Positions 1 through 5,671 of a DNA stretch of 8,756 nucleotides are shown here, one piece after another. The first letter of the stretch is position 1; each line of letters starts with the position of its first letter. The DNA lies in NCBI GenBank assembly GCA_002385745.1, contig DGEC01000103.1, forward strand, positions 43,533 to 52,288. The letters are read 5' to 3'. The stretch is from Firmicutes bacterium UBA3936. GTDB lineage: Bacteria; Bacillota; Dethiobacteria; Dethiobacterales; Dethiobacteraceae. Both the position numbers and the translations under genes were made by a program. The notes below the pieces were generated by a model. That model worked only from the letters and a program-made list of their open reading frames with translations, had not been told where the DNA came from and made no database searches.

Positions 1-96
1 CTTTCGGCAACGGGTTTTAAATCCCCTGCCTATGCCTGCCGGGTTGTGAGTTATTTTCCTGTAAAAGAACTGAAAACGGCAATGGCAAAGTTTTAA
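1..96 (+). CDS. C-terminal end of an unidentified protein (partial)
   Basis: Frame 1 is open from the left edge and ends at TAA 94-96, giving 31 residues that end in ...PVKELKTAMAKF. The composition looks like the end of an ordinary soluble protein: mixed hydrophobic and charged residues with an amphipathic last helix. The stop lies just before the feoAB promoter region, which fits a gene ending here. The stretch is too short to assign to a family, and a chance open frame of this length is possible, so no function is proposed. Confidence 0.4.
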   Translation, partial: LSATGFKSPAYACRVVSYFPVKELKTAMAKF

Positions 97-102
97 TAAT
101 TC

Positions 103-117
103 TTACTTGACAAGTAA
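103..117. promoter_or_regulatory. perfect 7-1-7 dyad over the -35 box (candidate operator)
   Basis: TTACTTG-A-CAAGTAA is a perfect inverted repeat that contains the entire -35 hexamer. A dimeric repressor bound here would block RNA polymerase. The sequence does not obviously match the classical Fur box. Its position makes regulation of feoAB likely, but the regulator is unknown. Confidence 0.5.
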
Positions 118-135
118 AAACAGAAGTGCTATTTT
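107..135 (+). promoter_or_regulatory. sigma-A promoter for feoAB
   Basis: A perfect -35 TTGACA (107-112) is followed, after a 17-nt spacer, by the -10 TATTTT (130-135). A TG one base upstream of the -10 (127-128) makes an extended -10. Transcription would start near 142, leaving a leader of about 125 nt before feoA. It is the best promoter match in the 172-bp gap and points at the iron uptake genes. Confidence 0.65.
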
Positions 136-139
136 GGAT

Positions 140-155
140 GTTAGATATTCCTAAC
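140..155. promoter_or_regulatory. second dyad at the transcription start (DtxR/IdeR-like candidate)
   Basis: GTTAG-ATATTC-CTAAC has 5-bp arms and is symmetric at 12 of 16 positions. It sits just downstream of the -10, around the predicted start site. GTTAG/CTAAC arms resemble the TTAGGTTAG-type half-sites known for DtxR/IdeR iron repressors. With an iron transporter downstream, an iron-responsive DtxR-family site is a reasonable but unproven reading. Confidence 0.4.
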
Positions 156-268
156 TTTTGTGCAATAACAAGCGGGATAGAGCTTTTTACTTCCTTTTTC
201 TTTGTTCTTTAGAGCAGTTCATTGCCGGACAAATGATTCAGCATTTGCAGAAATGAAGGTGAAAGGTA

Positions 269-541
269 ATGGGGAACAAACAAATACTGCCGCTGTCCGA
301 CCTTCCCCAAGGTCTGAGTGGGCGGGTGGTAAGAATTGACGGGGGTTTGGGGATAAAACAGCGCCTGGAAGCCATGGGAGTTTTGCCCGGAGTTACTGTA
401 ACAAAGAAAAATACTGTTTTTGGCCACGGGCCTTCAATTATCAGCGTAGCCGGCAGCGAACTGGCAATAGGATACGGGAAAACGCAAAAGATCTGGGTGG
501 AGGTGGAGGAATGTGAAGATTCTTCTCGTCGGCAACCCTAA
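269..541 (+). CDS. feoA: FeoA, ferrous iron transport accessory protein
   Basis: This is a small cytoplasmic SH3-like protein that partners FeoB in Fe(II) uptake. The 90-residue product has the family pattern: an N-terminal PLSDLPQGLSGRVVRI strand region, then GIKQRLEAMGVLPGVTV (about residues 28-44), a hydrophobic core and a terminal VAGSELAIGYGKTQKIWVE segment like the usual 'G..iaig...a..I.V' ending. The length is slightly above the usual 75-85 because about nine residues are read through the overlap with feoB. The ATG at 269 is preceded by AAGGTGA (256-262) at good spacing. The gene follows a strong promoter with two dyads and overlaps feoB by 29 nt, so the two are one operon with probable translational coupling. 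Confidence 0.93.
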   Translation: MGNKQILPLSDLPQGLSGRVVRIDGGLGIKQRLEAMGVLPGVTVTKKNTVFGHGPSIISVAGSELAIGYGKTQKIWVEVEECEDSSRRQP

Positions 542-2333
542 TGTCGGCAAGAGCCTGGTTTTTTCGCAGCTAACCGGCTTGAATGTGACCGCCTCCAACT
601 ACCCGGGCACAACTGTAGAGTTTTACCGCGGCTACATGGGAAAAGGGGAAGACCGGCATGAAATTATTGACGTTCCGGGCATGTACAGCATGGAACCAAC
701 CTGCGAGGCGGAACAAGTTGCCCGGAAAATGCTTAATTATGGAGACGTCATTATTAATGTACTGGATGCCACCAATCTGGAACGCAATTTAAATCTCACA
801 CTGCAGCTGGCCGCCTGCCGGAAACCAATGGTGGTTGCCCTGAATTTCTGGGATGAAGCCAAACAGAAAGGAATTGGAATCAACACCGGAAAATTGGAAA
901 GCATCCTGGGGGTGCCCGTTATCCCGGTTAGCGCCGTTACCGGTGAGGGACTGAAAACGATGGTTGACCGTCTGAAAGAAGCCCGCGTCCCTCCTTTTTT
1001 AATTGACAAAGCGGATGAGCGCTGGGAAAAAATAGGTACTGTCATCCGGGAAGTTCAGACTCTGCGCCACCGTCATCCGACTCTCCTTGAACATCTGCAA
1101 AATATGAGCTTTCACCCTGTATACGGCTTTTTAACCGGTGTCGCGGTTTTGCTTGTTTCTATTTTTTTGATTATATTCATCGGTGAATTTTTAATTGGCA
1201 TTATAGAATTACTGCTGACACGGTGGTATCTGCCGCTTATCGAAAAATTAAGCCCTCTTCTGGGAGGAGAAGGCCTTTTTCATGACGTTCTAATCGGTAA
1301 ATTAATTGACGGCACAATCAACCTGGAGGAATCACTCGGGCTTTTAACTACCGGGGTTTATGTGGCCTTTGGCGTTGTCCTCCCCTATATTTCCATCTTT
1401 TATTTTATCCTTGGCTTCTGGGAAGATTTTGGCTACCTGCCGCGTTTGGCCGTTCTGATGGACCGGATAATGCACCGCATTGGCCTGCACGGTTTTGCCG
1501 TTGTTCCACTAATTCTGGCCTTCGGCTGCAATGTCCCGGGGGTTTTGGCCCTGCGCAACCTGGAAAGCCGCAGGGAAAAGTTTATTGCCGCAACCATAAT
1601 GGCCATAGGAATTCCTTGCATGGCCCAATCATCAATCATCATCGGCCTGGTGGGGAAACACGGGCTCTCCTACCTTTTGCTGGTTTTTGCCTTTCTCTTT
1701 TTTATCTGGACGGTGCTTGGCATATTCGGCAACTGTTTTATCCAAGGGCATACGCCTTCGCTTCTGATGGAAATTCCCCCCTACCGCCTGCCACGGGCAT
1801 CGGTGCAGTTAAAGAAACTGAAAATGAGAGTAACGGCTTTCCTAACCGAAGCCATACCTTTCGTTTTCGGAAGCATTCTGCTGGTCGATCTTCTGCATGC
1901 CCTTGGAGTAATTAACTGGATAGCGCGCCTTATTGCCCCCGTAATCAGTGGGCTGTGGGGCCTGCCGGAGACAGTAACGTCTACGTTGATGATCGGTTTT
2001 CTGCGGAAGGACGTTGCCGTTGCCCTTCTGGAAGCGTTAACTCTGACTCCTGCCCAATTAACCATCACCGCCCTTATTTTGACCCTGTATTTCCCCTGTG
2101 CCGCAACCTTTGCCGTTATTATGAGAGAACTGGGGCTTAAGGACACGCTTAAAGCCATAGGCATAATGCTAACCGTTACCCTGCTCTCGGGAACATTTCT
2201 CAGTCTGACACTTGACAGGCTGTTGCCTCCACAGGCTTTGGTGGTCCTGCTTGTCGCCGCCTCCATTGTGCTGGCAGCACTGACAGCAAAAAAATATGAC
2301 CCGGTGGAATTCGAGGACTTTCCCGGAACATAA
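513..2333 (+). CDS. feoB: FeoB, GTP-dependent ferrous iron transporter (short atypical form)
   Basis: This inner-membrane Fe(II) permease has an N-terminal G domain. Visible GTPase motifs are G1 GNPNVGKS (7-14), G2 threonines in NYPGTT (29-34), G3 DVPG (53-56), G4 NFWD (111-114) and G5 SAVTGEG (140-146). About nine or ten hydrophobic helices follow from about residue 204, including the family motifs AFGCNVPG (336-343), GFLRKDVAVALL (495-506) and TLYFPCAATFAV (524-535). The start is GTG 513, with GGAGG at 499-503 (a second at 505-509), inside feoA. An ATG at 511 is useless because TGA follows at once. At 606 residues it is shorter than the typical 650-770. The linker between G5 and the first membrane helix is only about 60 residues, so the helical regulatory subdomain looks reduced. 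The usual CSARLP-type motif after the GCNVP helix is replaced by IPCMAQSS (367-374). Confidence 0.95.
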   Translation: MKILLVGNPNVGKSLVFSQLTGLNVTASNYPGTTVEFYRGYMGKGEDRHEIIDVPGMYSMEPTCEAEQVARKMLNYGDVIINVLDATNLERNLNLTLQLAACRKPMVVALNFWDEAKQKGIGINTGKLESILGVPVIPVSAVTGEGLKTMVDRLKEARVPPFLIDKADERWEKIGTVIREVQTLRHRHPTLLEHLQNMSFHPVYGFLTGVAVLLVSIFLIIFIGEFLIGIIELLLTRWYLPLIEKLSPLLGGEGLFHDVLIGKLIDGTINLEESLGLLTTGVYVAFGVVLPYISIFYFILGFWEDFGYLPRLAVLMDRIMHRIGLHGFAVVPLILAFGCNVPGVLALRNLESRREKFIAATIMAIGIPCMAQSSIIIGLVGKHGLSYLLLVFAFLFFIWTVLGIFGNCFIQGHTPSLLMEIPPYRLPRASVQLKKLKMRVTAFLTEAIPFVFGSILLVDLLHALGVINWIARLIAPVISGLWGLPETVTSTLMIGFLRKDVAVALLEALTLTPAQLTITALILTLYFPCAATFAVIMRELGLKDTLKAIGIMLTVTLLSGTFLSLTLDRLLPPQALVVLLVAASIVLAALTAKKYDPVEFEDFPGT

Positions 2334-2432
2334 ATATTTGCGGAACAAACAATATGCAACTGTCAGTCGGAAACAGCCCCCGGTTCGATAATAACCATAG
2401 CTTCTTCAGCCATGTAATATCACACAAGCAAA

Positions 2433-2939
2433 TCAATTACTATTCCGGTTTATTATTCCATAACGGGCCGCAAAGACAGCTGTGCCGGAAAATACAGAGG
2501 GCGCCAGGGATAATTTTGTTGTTTGTCCCCTTTTCTCAGAAGGATCTTCATGCCAGTTGTCCCTTTGCCCAAATTCTCTTTGGCATGGGCACCAGATAAA
2601 ATTGTACCGGGGCGGCATGAATGTTTTCAGCATCAAGGTGCATCTTCTCATATGCCAGGGGATGCTGACCGCAAGTAAGGTACTAATGTTTTGCAGTCCT
2701 ATTGCGCGGTCAAGAACAGCTAATGATTTCAAGACATTTTCTTTTGTATGCCTGGATTGGGTTTCAAGTAGTATAGAATCCGTGGGTACTCCGAACTTTA
2801 TTGCTTCATTGTGCAGGTAAACAGACTCCGGGATGCCACCGGCTTCACTTACTTGAGCCCCTCCGGAAAACAAAATGCAGGGAGCCCTTCCTTTTTATTC
2901 TACAGCTTTTGTTGCACGCTCTTGGCTTTTGCCGCCATC
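2433..2939 (-). pseudogene. decayed DUF218/YdcF-family gene
   Basis: The minus strand carries a recognisable piece of a DUF218 (YdcF-like) protein: KGRAPCILFSGG, then a SEAGGIPESV segment, GVPTDSILLETQSRHTKENV, and the PWHMRRC...KTFMP...WCP...RDNW block typical of one clostridial subgroup. The reading frame continues upstream of the SGG motif (ERATKAVE...) but is broken by TAA at 2897-2895, exactly where 'ELYKKGRAP' would be expected, suggesting a small deletion. No start codon with a good ribosome site precedes the conserved part. After RDNW the expected C-terminal 'EGR..V..E...' pattern is lost, consistent with further decay. Longest intact stretch is 146 codons from TTG 2873. Role in the family is uncertain (probable envelope-associated). 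A sequencing error could explain the stop but not the degraded ends. Confidence 0.62.
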
Positions 2940-2996
2940 ATAAACGGTATTCTGTGCCCTAATCAATCTTGGGGCGAGGTTTTTAGTTGTCATCAG

Positions 2997-3026
2997 TTGA
3001 CTATAATTGATTCCGGTTGTTATATG
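2997..3026 (+). promoter_or_regulatory. candidate promoter for the HTH-Uma2 gene
   Basis: TTGACT (2997-3002) and TATATG (3021-3026) are separated by 18 nt. A TG dinucleotide at 3018-3019 gives an extended -10. The gene start is 28 nt downstream with AAGGTGA (3043-3049) in front of ATG 3054, so the leader would be short. The match is moderate. Confidence 0.4.
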
Positions 3027-3053
3027 TGGTGAAATATGGACAAGGTGAAATAG

Positions 3054-3803
3054 ATGAAAACAACAAATCTTATTACCGCCCAGGCTCTGGCCGATGCCCT
3101 GGGGCTTTCAGTAGAGACGATCTGGCGCTATACCAGAAACAATAAAATACCTTATATCACCCTGGGAGAAAGGCAGTATCGCTACAACCTCCAGGAAGTT
3201 CTGGCAGCTCTTGCCGGCACCGGGGTCCGGGAAAGAACACCCGAATACATTTCCGGAGCCAAGAGATTTACCTACCAGGACTACCTGAAGTTATCCGAAG
3301 AACCGGGATGCCGTTATGAAATCCTGGCCGGCGAATTGACTAAAGAACCAAGCCCATTTACACTGCACCAAAGGGTTTCGCGTGAACTCGGCTACATTCT
3401 CCTTGTATACTTACGCCGGACAGACCCCTTGGGAGAAATCTTTAATGCGCCGCTGGACTTAACCCTAAATGAATTCACAGTTGTTCAACCCGACATCATG
3501 TACATCTCCGGAGAACAAAAGGACATCATCAAGGAAACCCGGATCGATGGCGCCCCACTGCTGGTAGTGGAAATTATCTCTGAAACCAGCCGCCGCAAGG
3601 ACCGGCTCCGCAAGCGCCGGGTTTATCAAGAAGCAGGAATTCAGCACTATTGGCTGGTGGATCCTTATGAAAAAACCATCGAATGCCTGGCCCCTCATGA
3701 TGGAGAGTATATACTGGCTGCTTCAGGCATGGATGAAGAAACCGTCACTCACCCGGATTTCCCCGGGCTCAGCATCCCCCTGTCCGAACTGTGGCGGGAT
3801 TAA
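3054..3803 (+). CDS. HTH domain fused to Uma2-family (DUF820) PD-(D/E)XK nuclease domain
   Basis: This is a 249-residue, probably cytoplasmic protein. Residues about 5-55 form a MerR/excisionase-type helix-turn-helix: ITAQALADALGLSVETIWRY, then IPYITLGERQYRYNLQEVL, the usual 'recognition helix plus wing' layout. Residues about 70-249 are a Uma2/DUF820 domain starting with FTYQDYLKL and RYEILAGEL. Candidate catalytic residues of the PD-(D/E)XK fold are D147 (QPDIMYIS) and E173 (VVEIIS). The following family motif has D183, K187 and Y191, then HYWLVDP. The start ATG has AAGGTGA a few bases upstream. It stands alone: a decayed gene lies behind it and a separately promoted PadR unit in front. Uma2 domains are widespread with poorly known function. 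The fused DNA-binding domain suggests a DNA-directed role, which is inference. Confidence 0.85.
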   Translation: MKTTNLITAQALADALGLSVETIWRYTRNNKIPYITLGERQYRYNLQEVLAALAGTGVRERTPEYISGAKRFTYQDYLKLSEEPGCRYEILAGELTKEPSPFTLHQRVSRELGYILLVYLRRTDPLGEIFNAPLDLTLNEFTVVQPDIMYISGEQKDIIKETRIDGAPLLVVEIISETSRRKDRLRKRRVYQEAGIQHYWLVDPYEKTIECLAPHDGEYILAASGMDEETVTHPDFPGLSIPLSELWRD

Positions 3804-3851
3804 TCTTTTTCCTGCGGGAATTTAGTTTAAATTATTTTTTATGAAAATACC

Positions 3852-3880
3852 TTGCATTATAGAGTATATTATAATATAAT
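3852..3880 (+). promoter_or_regulatory. promoter of the PadR-HAAS operon
   Basis: The -35 is TTGCAT (3852-3857) and the -10 is a perfect TATAAT (3875-3880), with an ideal 17-nt spacer. The start of transcription should fall near 3887. This is the best-formed promoter in the window and is embedded in the inverted repeat described separately. Confidence 0.72.
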
Positions 3881-3891
3881 TACTCTATAAT
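3856..3891. promoter_or_regulatory. PadR operator: perfect 11-bp-arm inverted repeat
   Basis: ATTATAGAGTA (3856-3866) and TACTCTATAAT (3881-3891) are perfect inverted copies separated by 14 bp. The left arm overlaps the end of the -35 and the right arm covers the predicted start site, with the -10 between them. PadR repressors usually bind dyads at their own promoters, so this is very probably the autoregulatory site of the adjacent gene. Confidence 0.7.
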
Positions 3892-3914
3892 AAATGGAAG
3901 GGGGCTTTGAGGCT

Positions 3915-4256
3915 TTGGAAATAAACAAAGAAGTTTTAAAAGGACATCTCGACACACTGATCCTTTCATTTTTGCGGCAAAAAGAAATGTACGGCTACGA
4001 GCTGGCCAAGGCAATCCGCGAAAAGAGCAACCACAGGTTTGAGCTAAAGGAAGGAACGCTCTATCTCTCCCTAAAGCGCCTGGAAAAGAACCAGTGGATC
4101 GAGTGGTACTGGGGAGATGAACAGGGTCCGGGCGGCAGGCGCAAGTACTACAGGCTGACACCGCTGGGCGAGAAGGTGCTGCTGGAGAAGCTGGAGGAAT
4201 GGCGGTTTTTGAAAAACATGATGGATTTACTTTTGGAAGGGGGCGAGGATAAATGA
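3915..4256 (+). CDS. PadR-family transcriptional regulator
   Basis: This small winged-helix repressor of 113 residues has the PadR layout: LKGHLDTLILSFL helix, then YGYELAKAI, the recognition-helix segment KEGTLYLSLKRLEKNQWIEW, the wing GPGGRRKYYRLTPLG, and a C-terminal helix LLEKLEEWRFLKNMMDLLL for dimerisation. I place the start at TTG 3915, because AAGGGGG (3898-3904) is 10 nt upstream. The in-frame ATG at 3894 has only the AT-rich operator in front of it and lies about 7 nt after the predicted transcription start. It would add seven residues of no family value. The stop overlaps the next start (ATGA, 4253-4256), so the two genes are co-translated. PadR regulators of this type commonly control the HAAS/DUF1700-type membrane gene beside them. 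Confidence 0.9.
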   Translation: MEINKEVLKGHLDTLILSFLRQKEMYGYELAKAIREKSNHRFELKEGTLYLSLKRLEKNQWIEWYWGDEQGPGGRRKYYRLTPLGEKVLLEKLEEWRFLKNMMDLLLEGGEDK

Positions 4257-5608
4257 AGCGCATCGAAGAGTACATAAACAGCATGTTTCAGCGTGTGGAC
4301 GGGGACAAGGCGGAAATTGAAGAGCTGAAAGATGATATGTGAACGCATCTTCTGGAAGCCGTGAATGAGTTGAAAGCGGAAGGCTTGAGCGAAGATGCGG
4401 CCATCGATACGGCCCTGGAGCGGTTCGGGGAGGAAAAACAGCTGACCGGCGCGCTGGGGAAGCTGTTCAAGACACAGAAAATTAAAAAGCGGTTGTTCTG
4501 GGCGGCACTGGTTATTTTCCTGATCGGCCTGGGAACACTGGTGGGCTTCTATTTTAGAGACCTGCCGTATGCCGAAACCTTTGCCCTCATAGAACAGCTG
4601 GAGGCGACGTACCGGGAAAAGACTGATTTTACCGCAGCCGACAGGCAGGAGCTGCAGTCCATGATCGAAAGGAAAGCGGATCTTTTTGCAAATGTCGGCT
4701 ATCTGGTCCTCTATCGCATTCCGGAAGAACTGCAAGGCAAAATCGGCTACTCCGACTACTATGAGTTTGAAATTATGCAGTTTGAAAAGATCTTTGCCTA
4801 CGGCGAGCAGCCCAACCATCCGCTGCCGTATTATATCGATTCTGAGCTGTTTAAAGAGCTGCCCAGATACGGATATAGGGACAGACAGCCGGTCGGAAAA
4901 TACTGGTACCTGGAATGGAGTTTTATAGATTACAACTACCGGAAGCTGGATTTTCTCCCGGGCAGTCTGCTGACTCTGGCCGTACTGCTTTTCGCCGTGG
5001 CGGCGGTCATGCACGGTATAGAGCACAAATGGTTTCAGGTTCAGCGCGTGGGCAAATTTCTGCTCTATGCTTCCTTTGTCTTTCTGGCAGCCGCTCTGGC
5101 AACCGGAGGCCTCTATTACCTGCGAAAACAGCCTTATAACGAAATGCACCGGCTTGCCAGGCAGCTTACGGAGGAATATGGTCAAAAGGAAATTCTCAGC
5201 GCCGAGCATATTAAGGAGCTTCAGGCATTGCCGCAAAAAGAGCCCTGGCTTTTTGACCGTACCAACTATTTTGCCGTCTACAGGCTGTCAAAACAGGTGG
5301 AAGAGCTGTGGTCCGAGGAGATAGAAAATGCACCGCATGCAGTTCGGACCAGTGATAATCTAACCTTAATCTATGATGATCCTGTTTTTGTTTATGGTCA
5401 GGAAAAACTGCCGGCAGGGAAATCGGGCTATTCCGGCGACCGCCTGTATATAGAATGGCAATTTGCCGCAGACCTCGTTGACGTTCACGTCAATGATTAT
5501 AAATATAGTTTTATCCTATACACCTGTTTTGCCGTCTTTATTGCCTTGCTGATCGCCTGGGGAGGAACAGTCTTTTTGTCCCGTAAACCGGCGAAAGTGA
5601 AAGTATAA
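4253..5608 (+). pseudogene. HAAS-type membrane protein with duplicated TM-ectodomain module, interrupted by TGA
   Basis: Starting at ATG 4253 (overlapping the PadR stop), the product begins MKRIEEYINSMFQRV and continues through EELKDDM-stop-THLLEAV, then AEGLSEDAAIDTALERFG, the complete N-terminal HAAS/DUF1700-like prefix usually found next to PadR genes. Codon 30 is TGA (4340-4342), and the frame stays open for 421 more codons. In relatives a charged residue (often Arg) sits there, so a CGA-to-TGA nonsense change is the simplest cause. Downstream there are two copies of a module: a membrane helix, a PY[AN]E-starting amphipathic region, a segment around LYRI/VYRL, and a YLEW/YIEW strand. The modules give four predicted membrane helices in all. 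Translation could restart at GTG 4361, but no good ribosome site is present. Function is unknown. Sequencing error or read-through are alternatives. Confidence 0.72.
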
Positions 5609-5631
5609 CCGTACCAGGGCAGCAGCCGCCA

Positions 5632-5665
5632 AAAAAGAGCAAGCCCCGGCATCTCGGCCGGGGCT
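5632..5665 (-). terminator. intrinsic terminator of the sigma operon (probably bidirectional)
   Basis: A perfect 9-bp GC-rich stem, AGCCCCGGC (5642-5650) with GCCGGGGCT (5657-5665), has a 6-nt loop. Read on the minus strand it is followed by CTTTTTT (5638-5632), a few bases beyond the stem. It lies seven bases after the stop of the minus-strand beta-solenoid gene. On the plus strand it is followed by a weaker ATTATTATTCTT and probably also ends the HAAS transcript between the two converging units. Confidence 0.85.
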
Positions 5666-5671
5666 GCATTA

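Noticed and set aside
142..268. NiCo/Fe(II)-sensing riboswitch in the feoA leader
   Set aside because: The GGACA string near 226 does not sit in a four-way junction and no multi-stem structure could be drawn.
2380..2400. tRNA T-loop-like GGTTCGA
   Set aside because: The flanking bases do not give the 5-bp T stem or an acceptor stem, and no D or anticodon arm is near.
2482..3032. Two plus-strand open frames (2482-2820 and 2811-3032)
   Set aside because: They lie opposite the recognisable DUF218 remnant, have Cys/Ser-rich shadow composition and no ribosome sites, and match no pattern I know.
4340..4380. Selenocysteine at the TGA
   Set aside because: Only a 4-bp CTTC/GAAG pairing with a 2-nt loop is seen after the TGA, and the family has no Cys at that position.
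4148..5236. 362-codon minus-strand open frame
   Set aside because: Antisense to the HAAS protein, with no coding motif. The plus frame has clear family and duplication evidence.
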